Positions 54,774-63,874 of a stretch of DNA of 64,000 bases are shown here, in pieces (the first letter of the stretch is position 1; each line of letters begins with the position of its first letter). The position numbers and the translations under genes were made by a program. Source of the DNA: Tenuifilum sp040752515 (lineage in GTDB: Bacteria; Bacteroidota; Bacteroidia; Bacteroidales; Tenuifilaceae); the NCBI GenBank assembly GCA_040752515.1, contig JBFMGQ010000010.1:41902-105901 (forward strand). Reading direction: 5' to 3'. The notes under the pieces are model-generated. The model saw nothing but the letters and a program-made list of their open reading frames with translations, was not told the DNA's origin and made no database searches.

Positions 54774-56177
54774 ATGGATTTTAACGCTGAAGATGCCAAT
54801 ATTTTCGAGAGTACTTTTTCGGATGACACTGGGAGGCCTAAGGTTTACATAGAGACTTATGGCTGCCAGATGAATGTGAACGATAGTGAGGTTGTGGCAT
54901 CAATCCTGATAGCTAATGGCTATGCAATAACCAGCAACATTAACGAAGCCGATGTTATTCTGATTAATACCTGCTCCATTCGTGAGAATGCTGAAACACG
55001 AGTATTTGGTCGTATCGATTTGTTTGGACAAGTAAAGAAATCAAAACCTTCGGTTTTGGTTGGGGTTCTGGGTTGCATGGCCGAACGGCTCAAGGATCAG
55101 CTTTTGGAGGAAAAGAAGGTTGTCGATTTAGTGGTTGGCCCCGATGCGTACCGGGAATTGCCAGTATTGTTGCGTGCCGCTGAGGATGGACAAAAGGGTA
55201 TTAATGTTTTACTCTCACGTGAGGAAACCTATGCCGACATCAGTCCCGTTAGGCTTGATAAAAATGGTGTTTCGGCATTTGTCTCAATCATGCGTGGTTG
55301 CAACAACATGTGTTCCTACTGTGTTGTTCCATATACTCGCGGAGCAGAACGTAGCCGTGATCCACATACCATTGTTAGAGAGGTTCAGGAGCTGGTCGAT
55401 GCCGGCTACCGCGAGGTAACCTTGCTTGGGCAAAATGTAAACTCATACCACTGGGAGGAACAGAAGGGCTTAATTAAGCATAAGGTAAACTTCTCCGATT
55501 TGCTCGAGATGGTTGCTCTTGTTGACCCTCGCCTAAGGGTTCGTTTTTCAACCTCACACCCGAAGGATTTAACCAATGAGGTGCTTTACACCATGGCCAT
55601 GTATGAGAATATCTGCAACCATATTCACCTTCCTGTTCAATCGGGTTCAACGCGTATCCTTCAGCTAATGAACCGAAAGTATACCCGTGACGATTACCTT
55701 AAAAGGATAGAGGCCATACGATCGATTATTCCCGATTGCTCAATATCTACCGATATAATTGCAGGTTTCTGCACTGAAACCGAGCTCGATCACGATATGA
55801 CCCTGAGTTTAATGCGTGAGGTTGGATTTGATTTTGCCTATATGTTTAAGTATTCGGAGAGGCCAAATACCAAGGCCGCTCGCCAATTAAAGGATGACGT
55901 TCCGGAGGATGTGAAAACCCGAAGACTAATGGAGATTATTGAACTCCAGGGTAAACTGTCGGAGCAGAGCAAGAAAAACGATGTAGGCAAAAGGTTTGAG
56001 GTTCTCATTGAGGGCGAATCGAAAAAATCAAAAGATGAATTTTTTGGTCGCACCAGCCAGAATAAGGTAGTTGTATTTCCTAAGGGGAATCACAAGGTTG
56101 GTGAGTTTGTGTTTGTTAAGATTACCGATTGCACCCCGGCCACGCTAATTGGACGTATTGTCGAGGAGCAAGACTAA
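54774..56177 (+). CDS. miaB: tRNA-2-methylthio-N6-dimethylallyladenosine synthase
   Basis: Radical-SAM methylthiotransferase that modifies position 37 of tRNAs. 467 residues. Seen: the N-terminal MTTase domain with VYIETYGCQMNVNDSE (Cys31) and CSIRENAE, the radical-SAM Cys176-x3-Cys180-x2-Cys183 in MRGCNNMCSYC, then a TRAM domain at the C-terminus (GKRFEVLIEGESKKSKDEFFGRTSQNKVVVF). The MiaB rather than RimO/MtaB type is chosen from the N-terminal spacing and YGCQMNVNDSE. Its stop codon region overlaps the convergent methyltransferase by 4 bases. Confidence 0.95.
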   Translation: MDFNAEDANIFESTFSDDTGRPKVYIETYGCQMNVNDSEVVASILIANGYAITSNINEADVILINTCSIRENAETRVFGRIDLFGQVKKSKPSVLVGVLGCMAERLKDQLLEEKKVVDLVVGPDAYRELPVLLRAAEDGQKGINVLLSREETYADISPVRLDKNGVSAFVSIMRGCNNMCSYCVVPYTRGAERSRDPHTIVREVQELVDAGYREVTLLGQNVNSYHWEEQKGLIKHKVNFSDLLEMVALVDPRLRVRFSTSHPKDLTNEVLYTMAMYENICNHIHLPVQSGSTRILQLMNRKYTRDDYLKRIEAIRSIIPDCSISTDIIAGFCTETELDHDMTLSLMREVGFDFAYMFKYSERPNTKAARQLKDDVPEDVKTRRLMEIIELQGKLSEQSKKNDVGKRFEVLIEGESKKSKDEFFGRTSQNKVVVFPKGNHKVGEFVFVKITDCTPATLIGRIVEEQD

Positions 56178-57370
56178 TAAACCCGTTTCATTCGGGCCAT
56201 GTAAAAGCCGTCAAACCCTGTTTGGGAGGGCAATAAGGTTTTTTCTTCTTCCAATTCAAAGCGTCCATTCATCTGTTCAAGGAACCACCTAACCTGTTCT
56301 TGGTTTTCGGAAGGTAAAATGCTACAGGTGGCATAAACCATGTAGCCCCCAACCTTTAAAGTGGTGCAATACTTTTCTAGTATTTGTCGTTGCGTTTTTT
56401 TGAGTTCTTCGATATTTTCCAGAGACAGCCTCCATTTGGCATCGGGATTACGCTTAAGCACGCCCAAACCGGAGCAAGGTGCATCAATTAGCAACCTATC
56501 GGCACTTTCCTGAAGTCGCTTAATGGTTTTTGACGATTCTATGGCTTTGGTTTCAACATTTGTTGCACCTGCTTTTCGAGCCCTACGCTTAAGTTCCTCG
56601 AGTTTCCAAGGTGCAGTGTCAAGGGCAATAATTCTCCCTTGATTGTTCATGACGCTAGCCAGGTGCAGCGTTTTACCACCATTCCCAGCGCACGCATCAA
56701 TTATTCGCATGCCAGGCTCTACTTTTAAAAAAGGAACTACCTGCTGCGATGAAAAATCCTGCTGCTCAAACATTCCAAGTTTAAACGCATCGGATTTAAA
56801 TATGTTGGCCGATTCCGTTAGTAGTATTGCATCGGAATTTGGTATTTTCTTAATTTTATAACCCTCCCGTTTTAGGAAATTGGCTAGTTCTTGAACGTTC
56901 GTTTTTAAAAGGTTTGTCCTAAGAACTATTGGGGCTTTTTGGTTTAAGCCATGTATTTCCAAAGCCCATTTATCGCCTAACTCTTTAAAACCTAACTCAT
57001 CGAGCCAGTCGGGTATCGATTCCTTGACCGCCCTGTTGCCCGATAATTGGTTTAATTTATCTTGGATTTTTTTTCTGAAATGCTTAGGAATCTTTCGCTC
57101 CTCGGGCAATCCAAATGGGGTAAGGGTAATGTATAAAGCCAAAATGCTATGCGCATGCGAACCAAATTTTGGGAATTCGCTATCGTGAAGCGTATTGAGC
57201 AATCGCCACCAACGTGTTGTTTCCTCCAGCAAAACAGCAAACTGATACTTTTCTATTGGTTCCCACGATTTGTTTTGGGCAATCCAGTACGATGTTACTT
57301 GGTCTAAATTTCTATTTTGATATATTACCTCAGCTAGGGCTCGTCCGGCAGTTTCAAATACACTTCCCAT
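56174..57370 (-). CDS. RsmB/NSUN-family RNA (cytosine-C5) methyltransferase
   Basis: 398 residues. An N-terminal NusB-like helical region precedes the methyltransferase: SAM motif MRIIDACAGNGGKTLHLASVM, IALDTAPWKLEELKRRARKAG, catalytic motif RLLIDAPCSGLGVLKRNPDAKW and YATCSILPSENQEQV, giving the two expected cysteines (PCS and TCS). Target in rRNA or tRNA not determined. Stop is convergent with and overlaps miaB. Confidence 0.92.
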   Translation of the reverse strand: MGSVFETAGRALAEVIYQNRNLDQVTSYWIAQNKSWEPIEKYQFAVLLEETTRWWRLLNTLHDSEFPKFGSHAHSILALYITLTPFGLPEERKIPKHFRKKIQDKLNQLSGNRAVKESIPDWLDELGFKELGDKWALEIHGLNQKAPIVLRTNLLKTNVQELANFLKREGYKIKKIPNSDAILLTESANIFKSDAFKLGMFEQQDFSSQQVVPFLKVEPGMRIIDACAGNGGKTLHLASVMNNQGRIIALDTAPWKLEELKRRARKAGATNVETKAIESSKTIKRLQESADRLLIDAPCSGLGVLKRNPDAKWRLSLENIEELKKTQRQILEKYCTTLKVGGYMVYATCSILPSENQEQVRWFLEQMNGRFELEEEKTLLPSQTGFDGFYMARMKRVY

Positions 57371-57371
57371 G

Positions 57372-57405
57372 ATATAAAAATTAAAGGCCGCAATTTACGG
57401 CCTTT
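57372..57405 (-). terminator. Terminator of the AT-hook gene
   Basis: Hairpin AAAGGCCG/CGGCCTTT (57383-57390 with 57398-57405), loop CAATTTA; the minus strand reads on into AATTTTTAT. Located just before the start of the methyltransferase gene. Confidence 0.75.
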
Positions 57406-57425
57406 TTATTATTCGCTATAGTTTT

Positions 57426-58154
57426 TTAGAATTTATTTTGATAATCATCTTTAAGGCTGCCATCTTCATTGAACCATTCAGCTAGGCCATAGTATGCTAT
57501 TTTATCGCCAGGGCGCGAATACTTAACAATCTTTTTGTCGTATTTTGTTAGTTTAGTGAGGTTAGTTGCCACGGCCATTCGTGTTCTGTCCTTCTCAACT
57601 TCAGGTAACTGTAATCTTTCAAGGGCAGCCTGCGTAAGGTCTTTAGCTTGGAGTAATTTATCGTTCGATTTGAAAATGTCGATTATTAAATTATTCCATT
57701 TTATTTTTTCGCCTCCAATGTTTTGCTTTAAACTCTTGCGGAGCGACTTTGGTTTTCTGCCTCTTTTCTTGGGGGCAGCGGCTTTAACTTTTTTCTTGGC
57801 TGTTTTTTTTCGGGTCTTTTTAGTAATCTGTTCTGCCTGTTCGGGTTTTGCTTTTGGCTTTCTACCTCTTTTTTTAGGTTCCTTTACCTCTGAAGCTTTT
57901 GTATCCCCTACAGCAACCTTTTTAGGTCGTCCCCTTTTTTTGGGTGCAGATGAATCTAAAGGTTTTGCAACTTTTGGTTTACGACCTCTTTTTTTAGGTG
58001 AAGGTACCTCAGCCTCATCGCCAAAATCGCCTTTTTCAATTTTCTTTAAAATTGATTTTAGGCTATCAATCCTGCGTTGTGCTCTGTCAATTTCTGATTG
58101 GTAAAGATCTTTTAGATCTTCAATTTCTTCTTTGGATAGGGTAATTTTCTTCAT
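57426..58154 (-). CDS. Four-AT-hook DNA-binding protein, histone H1-like layout
   Basis: 242 residues. Seen: an N-terminal coiled-coil-like helix (residues 1-42, KEEIEDLKDLYQSEIDRAQRRIDSLKSILKKIE), four AT-hook cores RGRKPK/RGRPKK at about 56-61, 75-79, 96-101 and 131-136, each preceded by KK, a Lys-rich spacer (111-125), and a compact C-terminal domain (about 145-235, IKWNNLIIDIFKSNDKLLQAKDLTQAAL...) that looks like a winged helix. AT hooks bind the minor groove of AT-rich DNA, so it is likely a nucleoid protein or regulator. No close named family is recalled. The AT-rich spacer upstream may be its own target (inference). Confidence 0.82.
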   Translation of the reverse strand: MKKITLSKEEIEDLKDLYQSEIDRAQRRIDSLKSILKKIEKGDFGDEAEVPSPKKRGRKPKVAKPLDSSAPKKRGRPKKVAVGDTKASEVKEPKKRGRKPKAKPEQAEQITKKTRKKTAKKKVKAAAPKKRGRKPKSLRKSLKQNIGGEKIKWNNLIIDIFKSNDKLLQAKDLTQAALERLQLPEVEKDRTRMAVATNLTKLTKYDKKIVKYSRPGDKIAYYGLAEWFNEDGSLKDDYQNKF

Positions 58155-58634
58155 GGTTGGTTAGTTTAGTGTTGTTAACTCCAAGTATGTGAACTATTTT
58201 GAAATGCAATTTAATGATATTTTATTTTAAAAAGCAAATATTTTTTTTAAATAATATTCAAATTTAAATTAAATAATTTATTTTGAGATAGTGTAAAAAA
58301 CATATAATCAATGTAATAATAACATTTGTAAATGATTATTAATTCTATTCGATTTAGTTAAATATTGAGATAACATTAATTTTAATCCATGGCAAGTCTT
58401 ATTGTACGCGGAACAATTGGTCTATTTTAATAAAGTTATTGATATGATTTGTTTCGCATAATTTGAATTAGGTCTTTCAACATGAGAATTATTCTTAACT
58501 TGCTGGCTTTAGATATGTTTTTAAATAAATCTCCTTTGCAAGTATTGCCTTTAGGAGCATTTTAAGAATAATAAAAAAAGATTACTCTTCCCTATAATCA
58601 GGGATACTCTAAAAATGCCAGAGAGGAAAAGATT
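58155..58634. other. AT-rich intergenic spacer, possible AT-hook target
   Basis: 480 bases with no gene. The first 180 bases upstream of the AT-hook gene are nearly all A/T with long homopolymer tracts. The part nearest fbp contains a weak TCCCT/AGGGA hairpin (58589-58604) followed on minus by T-runs, which may end fbp transcription. No clear promoter octamer for the AT-hook gene is seen. Confidence 0.5.
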
Positions 58635-59675
58635 TTATAAAAATTCCTGAAGTTTTTGAACCATGTTTTTTGATCCCACATAAAGAGGAACTCGTTGATG
58701 AAGCGATTCTGGTTGGATATCGAGTATTCTTCTTGTGCCATCGGTAGCTATACCGCCGGCTTGTTCAGCCAAAAATGCAATAGGGTTACATTCGTAGATT
58801 AAGCGTAATTTACCCTTAGGTGCCGATGCCGTTGGAGGATACATGAAAATCCCACCCTTAAGCAGATTTCTGTGGAAATCTGAAACCAAAGAACCAATGT
58901 AACGCGCGGAGTAAGGTCGTTTTGTTGTTTTATCTTCTTGTTTGCAGTACTCAATGTATTTTTTCACCCCTTCGGGGAAATGGTTATAGTTGCCCTCGTT
59001 AATGGAATAGATGTTTCCATCGGCAGGTGTTAGGATGTTGAGGTGCGACAGGCAAAATTCGCCAATTGATGGGTCAAGGGTGAAGCCGTATACACCACGG
59101 CCTGTTGTGTAAACAAGCATGGTTGATGAACCATATATTACGTAGCCTGCAGCAACTTGTTTGTTGCCCGGTTGCAGAAAATCTTCCATTATAGGTTTTG
59201 TGCCACGTGGGCTAATGCGCCTATAAATACTAAAAATAGTTCCAATCGACACGTTAACATCAATATTCGATGAGCCATCCAGGGGATCCATACAGAAAAT
59301 GTAGTTACCATCCTGGCTAAGTTCATCGTCCCAAGTAATGATTTCTTGATCTTCTTCCGAGGCAACACCACAGCACTCCCTGCTGTTTTTAAGGGCTTGA
59401 ATGAATTGCCAGTTGGCTAGTAGGTCGAGTTTTTTTTGCTCTTCACCTTGAATATTAATATTACCTGCTTCGCCCAAGATATCAACAAGCCCTGCCTTAT
59501 TTACTTTTTTATTGACAAGCTTTGCAGCCACTCCTACATGGTAAAGTAAACGAGTGAATTCCCCCGTAGCGTATGGGAAATCGGCTTGTCTCTCTATTAT
59601 GAATTGCGTTAGCGTTTTAACATTATAGCCGTGCATGATGGTTTTCAATTCTAATTTGTGAGTAAAATTAGCCAT
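58635..59675 (-). CDS. fbp: Fructose-1,6-bisphosphatase, class 1
   Basis: Gluconeogenic step, cytoplasmic, magnesium dependent and often AMP-inhibited. 346 residues. Seen: TLTQFIIERQADFPYATGEFTRLL (N-terminal AMP/regulatory helix), the metal-substrate motif FCMDPLDGSSNIDVNVSIGTIFSIY and RYIGSLVSDFHRNLLKGGIFMYP. Bacteroidota often have the class 3 enzyme instead, so this class 1 is worth noting. Monocistronic. Confidence 0.95.
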   Translation of the reverse strand: MANFTHKLELKTIMHGYNVKTLTQFIIERQADFPYATGEFTRLLYHVGVAAKLVNKKVNKAGLVDILGEAGNINIQGEEQKKLDLLANWQFIQALKNSRECCGVASEEDQEIITWDDELSQDGNYIFCMDPLDGSSNIDVNVSIGTIFSIYRRISPRGTKPIMEDFLQPGNKQVAAGYVIYGSSTMLVYTTGRGVYGFTLDPSIGEFCLSHLNILTPADGNIYSINEGNYNHFPEGVKKYIEYCKQEDKTTKRPYSARYIGSLVSDFHRNLLKGGIFMYPPTASAPKGKLRLIYECNPIAFLAEQAGGIATDGTRRILDIQPESLHQRVPLYVGSKNMVQKLQEFL

Positions 59676-59803
59676 TTTTTAGTTATCCTACGGTAGTAAA
59701 TCAAAAAAAATATCAAGTTTAAAACGTTTGCGATACCATTTTGCTTTCCTGTAAGCGTTGAAAAAGTATATCGGTTTAATGGCTTTTATAGATGCCTTTT
59801 TTG

Positions 59804-59811
59804 TAAGTTTG
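59804..59811 (+). promoter_or_regulatory. -7 element of aspartate kinase
   Basis: TAAGTTTG matches TAnnTTTG, 16 bases before the ATG at 59828. Confidence 0.5.
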
Positions 59812-59827
59812 GGAAATTTTTTCAGCG

Positions 59828-61105
59828 ATGAAACCTATTCATGTATTCAAGTTTGGTGGCGCCTCCGTAAAATCGGCTGATGCTATCAGAAACCTGGCTA
59901 CCATAGTAAAAAAGTATTCAACCAAAAATCTAGTAATAGTGGTTTCGGCTATGGCTAAAACAACCAATGCTCTTGAGGAAACGCTGATGCATTGGATGAA
60001 TGGCGATTTGACAGCATTGGAAAGGAAAGTAAATGAGGTTGAGCAATTCCATATCAATGCAGCGCTTGAACTGGTTGATGGCAATAAAAACCATGTGCTG
60101 ATGGCCGAGCTGCAAACTCTTTTTACCCAGCTTAAAAATCAGTTCAACCAAGTTCCTTCAAAGGGATACGATTACCACTACGATCAGGTGGTTTCATTCG
60201 GCGAGCTATTGTCAACCCGAATTGTAAGCCATTACCTTAATTATATAGGTATAGCCAATAGTCTTATTGATGCCCGTCGCTGCCTTCGTTCCGATACATC
60301 GTACCGGGAGGGTATTATTGATGAAACAACATCGAGTTACCTGTGCCAGCGAGAATTCGATTTCACATCGGCAAATATCTATTTAACTCAGGGTTTTATT
60401 GCAGGAACCGAAGTGGGAACCACAACCACTCTGGGGCGCGAGGGTTCCGATTATACAGCCGCCATTCTTGCAAATCTTTTGGATGCTCAAGATGTTACCA
60501 TTTGGAAGGATGTGGCAGGGGTACTTAGCGCCGATCCAAAAATTTTCAATAATGCCGTAAAGCTCGATTTTGTTTCGTATCAGGAAGCTATTGAACTTGC
60601 CTATTGCGGTGCTCAAATCATTCACCCGAAAACAATTAAACCTTTACAGAATAAAAAAATCCCTCTCTACGTTAAATCGTTCATGGATCCCGATACTCCT
60701 GGTTCAACCATTGCCCATTGCGATACACCGGTTAAACTCCCCCCTGTATTGGTGTTAAAGAGGAATCAGGTTTTAATTACGCTTTCGCCTCGCGACTTTT
60801 CGTTTGTAATAGAGGATTGTTTGAGTAAAATTTTCGCTTTACTATATAAGCATCGGGTTAAGGTGAATATGGTGCATAACTCGGCTATCAATTTTACGGT
60901 TTGTGTCGACGACGATAAACTTCGTTTGAGCCAAGCCTTGGAGGAAATGAAACGCGATTTTGTGCTTCGTTACAACAGTAACCTTGAGCTGTTAACCATA
61001 CGGCACTACACGCCCGAGGTAATCGAAAATTTGGTTGGGAACCGTATTGTTTACCTACAACAGCGAACACGAAGCACCTCTCGTTTTGTAATGGATGCGA
61101 AGTAA
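59828..61105 (+). CDS. lysC: Aspartate kinase
   Basis: First step of lysine, threonine and methionine synthesis. 425 residues: kinase domain with HVFKFGGASVKSADAIRNLA at the start and GREGSDYTAAILANLL, then two C-terminal ACT domains (about 300-420), the second with VKVNMVHNSAINFTVCVDDD. Monofunctional (no homoserine dehydrogenase). The ACT region is the feedback site in the family. Monocistronic with its own promoter; the ATG at 59828 is used. Confidence 0.95.
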   Translation: MKPIHVFKFGGASVKSADAIRNLATIVKKYSTKNLVIVVSAMAKTTNALEETLMHWMNGDLTALERKVNEVEQFHINAALELVDGNKNHVLMAELQTLFTQLKNQFNQVPSKGYDYHYDQVVSFGELLSTRIVSHYLNYIGIANSLIDARRCLRSDTSYREGIIDETTSSYLCQREFDFTSANIYLTQGFIAGTEVGTTTTLGREGSDYTAAILANLLDAQDVTIWKDVAGVLSADPKIFNNAVKLDFVSYQEAIELAYCGAQIIHPKTIKPLQNKKIPLYVKSFMDPDTPGSTIAHCDTPVKLPPVLVLKRNQVLITLSPRDFSFVIEDCLSKIFALLYKHRVKVNMVHNSAINFTVCVDDDKLRLSQALEEMKRDFVLRYNSNLELLTIRHYTPEVIENLVGNRIVYLQQRTRSTSRFVMDAK

Positions 61106-61108
61106 GGC

Positions 61109-61597
61109 TTAATACTTCACCTTGAACAGGGCGCTATAGCCTTTAAATGTCCCTTGTTTGCTGTATTCTGCTTTGCCCAGAGTAACGGAGGTTATGAATT
61201 TGTATATATGCCCGTTTGGGTCAATATACCACCGCTCAGTAAATAGTAGTTTCCCTACCTGGGAAGCATCAATCTTTTGATCATCTATTAGTTTCCGTAA
61301 TTCTTCAACTGTCAATGGCTCATCGGTAGCATAGTCATAAGCCTTTAGCTTGCCGTTAATTACATTTTTAAAAACACCTTCGACAAGTTCGCGATGATTA
61401 GTATAGCCCTTCAATCGTTCGGCCTCCCAAATATCGCCATCGGTAGCCTGAACAACAACTTCATACTTAATGCTATCGGCAATAAGGGTTAGGGTTTGTT
61501 CTTTCCCTTTAAGGTCGATAATTACATTCTTGGGTTGGGGTTTACTGCACGAAAGTAAACCGATGGCAAGAAGAATGAAACCAATTTTAATGTTCAT
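61109..61597 (-). CDS. Lipoprotein of unknown function
   Basis: 162 residues from ATG 61597 (TTG at 61603 also in frame). The signal ends in LLAIGLLSC with Cys17. The mature part is a single beta-rich domain with TERWYIDPNGHIYKFITSVTLG and a conserved-looking DPNG turn. Its start overlaps the dihydroorotase end by 11 bases, so it is coupled to pyrC. No known function and no reason beyond neighbourhood to link it to pyrimidines. Confidence 0.7.
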   Translation of the reverse strand: MNIKIGFILLAIGLLSCSKPQPKNVIIDLKGKEQTLTLIADSIKYEVVVQATDGDIWEAERLKGYTNHRELVEGVFKNVINGKLKAYDYATDEPLTVEELRKLIDDQKIDASQVGKLLFTERWYIDPNGHIYKFITSVTLGKAEYSKQGTFKGYSALFKVKY

Positions 61598-62948
61598 CGG
61601 CAAACAAATTGAATTTCAGGGGTTTCCCCTTTACAACTTCGTTAAACGATCCTTTATTATAGACGATTCTACCATTTACCATGGTCATTTCAATGGAATG
61701 TGAGAATGTTTCTCCCTCTAGGGGCGACCATCCACATTTATAGAGAAGTGCATCGTTTGTAACGGTTTGCTTGTGATTTGGATTAACCAGAACTATATCG
61801 GCATAGTAACCCTCGCGGATAAATCCTCTTTTCTCAATCCTAAAAAGCGTGGCAGGTGAATGACACATTTTTTGAACAACCAGTTCTGGGGTAAAATATC
61901 CTTTCTTACTCAGTTCAAGCATGGCAATAAGTGAATGTTGAACCATAGGCCCACCCGAGGCAGAGTTTGTGTATATGTTATCTTTTTCGCTTATCAGGTG
62001 GGGTGCATGATCGGTGGCCACAACATCGAGCAGGTTAGTTTTTAGGCCATCAATTAGGGCTAATCGGTCATTTTCAGTTTTCACGCTGGGGTTCCACTTT
62101 ATCCGCCAGCCCAACCTGTCATAATCGCTATCGTTGAACCATAAATGGTGGACGCAAACCTCTCCGGTTATTTTCTTTTCCTTTAGGGGAATATTTTTAT
62201 CTAAAAGTTTAAGTTCCTCTGCCGTAGATAGATGAAGGATATGCAAGCGTGCCCCATGCTTTTTTGCAAGCCTCACAGCTTTATCCGACGAAAGGAAACA
62301 AGCCTCAGCGCTGCGAATGCTTGCGTGAAATTTAATATCGATATTGTTGCCATATCGATTTTGGTATCGCTCCACGTTCCCACGGATAGTGTTTTCATCC
62401 TCACAGTGGGCGGTAATAATTGTAGGTGAATGTTTAAAGATTTTTTCAAGCGCTTCCTCGCTATCAACCAGCATATTGCCGGATGACGAACCCATGAAAA
62501 CTTTTAAGCCGCAAACATTACGTGGGTCAACTTTAATAATTTCGTCAATATTATCGTTTGTTGCCCCCATGTAGAATGAATAGTTGGCAAGCGATTTTTC
62601 GCTGGCAATCCTAAATTTATCATTAAGCAGTTCAATGGTTGTGGTTTGAGGTTTAGTGTTGGGCATATCCATGAATGAGGTTACTCCACCCGCCACCGCA
62701 GCTTTTGATTCGCTGTAAATATCTCCTTTATGGGTAAGACCGGGTTCGCGGAAGTGTACCTGATCATCAATAACTCCTGGAATAAGCCAAAGCCCTTCGG
62801 CATCAATTACCTCATTGGGCGAAAACCTATCTACATTTATATGGGCAGGGCTAACATGCTCAATGAATTCACCATTTATTATAAGGTTCCCCTTAAAGGT
62901 TTTACCTTCATTAATAATGGTTGCCTTTAGTATGGCTATTCTGCCCAT
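61587..62948 (-). CDS. pyrC: Dihydroorotase
   Basis: Third step of pyrimidine synthesis, zinc amidohydrolase. 453 residues. Seen: IPGVIDDQVHFREPGLTH, MDMPNT, the carboxylated Lys149 in NVCGLKVFMGSS, THCEDE-type ITAHCEDENTI, LHILHLSTAEEL and VVATDHAPHL. The first His of the metal HxH motif is replaced: residues 61-65 read D-D-Q63-V-H65. Class I length. Between the DPM1-like gene (12 bases) and the lipoprotein (overlap), so a three-gene minus-strand operon. Confidence 0.93.
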   Translation of the reverse strand: MGRIAILKATIINEGKTFKGNLIINGEFIEHVSPAHINVDRFSPNEVIDAEGLWLIPGVIDDQVHFREPGLTHKGDIYSESKAAVAGGVTSFMDMPNTKPQTTTIELLNDKFRIASEKSLANYSFYMGATNDNIDEIIKVDPRNVCGLKVFMGSSSGNMLVDSEEALEKIFKHSPTIITAHCEDENTIRGNVERYQNRYGNNIDIKFHASIRSAEACFLSSDKAVRLAKKHGARLHILHLSTAEELKLLDKNIPLKEKKITGEVCVHHLWFNDSDYDRLGWRIKWNPSVKTENDRLALIDGLKTNLLDVVATDHAPHLISEKDNIYTNSASGGPMVQHSLIAMLELSKKGYFTPELVVQKMCHSPATLFRIEKRGFIREGYYADIVLVNPNHKQTVTNDALLYKCGWSPLEGETFSHSIEMTMVNGRIVYNKGSFNEVVKGKPLKFNLFADEH

Positions 62949-62960
62949 GGCTACAATGAT

Positions 62961-63710
62961 TTAGTTTGATGCATGAAGTTTTTTGTATGAAACAAACAAA
63001 CTCTTGAGTTTCATATTAACCACGCCCCATAACGCTTCATTAAAAATACCACCACTCATTTTAGAAGCGCCCAGTTTTCTATCTGTAAATATTATAGGAA
63101 CTTCAACAATATTAAAACCTAGTTTCCAAACAGTAAATTTCATTTCAATTTGAAAACCATAGCCAATATGCTTGATTTTATCAAAATTGATTGCTTTTAG
63201 TACTTCCGCCTTATAACATTTGAATCCGGCAGTTGTATCCATTACCTTCATTCCTGTTACCAATCGTACATACTTAGAGGCAAAGTACGACATCAGAACT
63301 CGGCCAATGGGCCAGTTCACAACATTTACCCCGTTTACATATCTCGAACCAATGGCAAGGTCTGCCCCATTAACGCATGCATTGTAAAGATTTATAAGAT
63401 CATCGGGGTTGTGCGAAAAATCGGCATCCATTTCGAATATATACCTGTAGTCATTGGCTAATGCCCATCTAAAACCCGTTATATATGCTGTTCCCAATCC
63501 AAGTTTCCCTGAACGCTCAATCATGAATAGCCTATCGGGGTATTCCTTTTGCTTTTCCTTCACAATGCTGGCTGTCCCATCGGGTGAGCCGTCGTCAACT
63601 ATTAGAAGATGAAAGTTCCCTTCAAGCGACATTACCTTGTCAATCATTCGGGAAATGTTCTCACTTTCATTATAAGTAGGTATAATTACAAGTTTTTCTT
63701 TGAATGGCAT
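62961..63710 (-). CDS. DPM1-like polyprenol monophosphomannose synthase
   Basis: Family-2 glycosyltransferase that makes dolichol/polyprenol-phosphate mannose. 249 residues. Seen: VIIPTYNESENISRMID, LIVDDGSPDGTASIV, FEMDADFSHNPDDLINLYNAC (DAD metal motif) and DTTAGFKCYKAEVLKAI. No membrane helices. Donor sugar unproven (mannose, glucose or other). First gene of the operon. Confidence 0.9.
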   Translation of the reverse strand: MPFKEKLVIIPTYNESENISRMIDKVMSLEGNFHLLIVDDGSPDGTASIVKEKQKEYPDRLFMIERSGKLGLGTAYITGFRWALANDYRYIFEMDADFSHNPDDLINLYNACVNGADLAIGSRYVNGVNVVNWPIGRVLMSYFASKYVRLVTGMKVMDTTAGFKCYKAEVLKAINFDKIKHIGYGFQIEMKFTVWKLGFNIVEVPIIFTDRKLGASKMSGGIFNEALWGVVNMKLKSLFVSYKKLHASN

Positions 63711-63754
63711 TTTATTAAGGTTGTGGTTTATAAATGATTTGATAAACTATTGTG

Positions 63755-63762
63755 CGAAGATA
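63755..63762 (-). promoter_or_regulatory. Possible -7 element of the DPM1-like/pyrC operon
   Basis: Minus-strand TATCTTCG (complement of 63755-63762) has one mismatch to TAnnTTTG; about 45 bases before the ATG. Confidence 0.4.
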
Positions 63763-63874
63763 GCGTTTTTTAGCCATAAATTAACTACTCCAAGAATGAA
63801 TGATTTTTTTTGTTTGATAATCAATGATTAGTGTACGATGAAACACTCTTTAACAAAAATAATAACCAATAGGC

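Noticed and set aside
57535..58104. 189-residue plus-strand frame of hydrophobic type
   Set aside because: It is antisense to the Lys/Pro/Arg-rich hook region; its Leu/Phe-rich look is a by-product.
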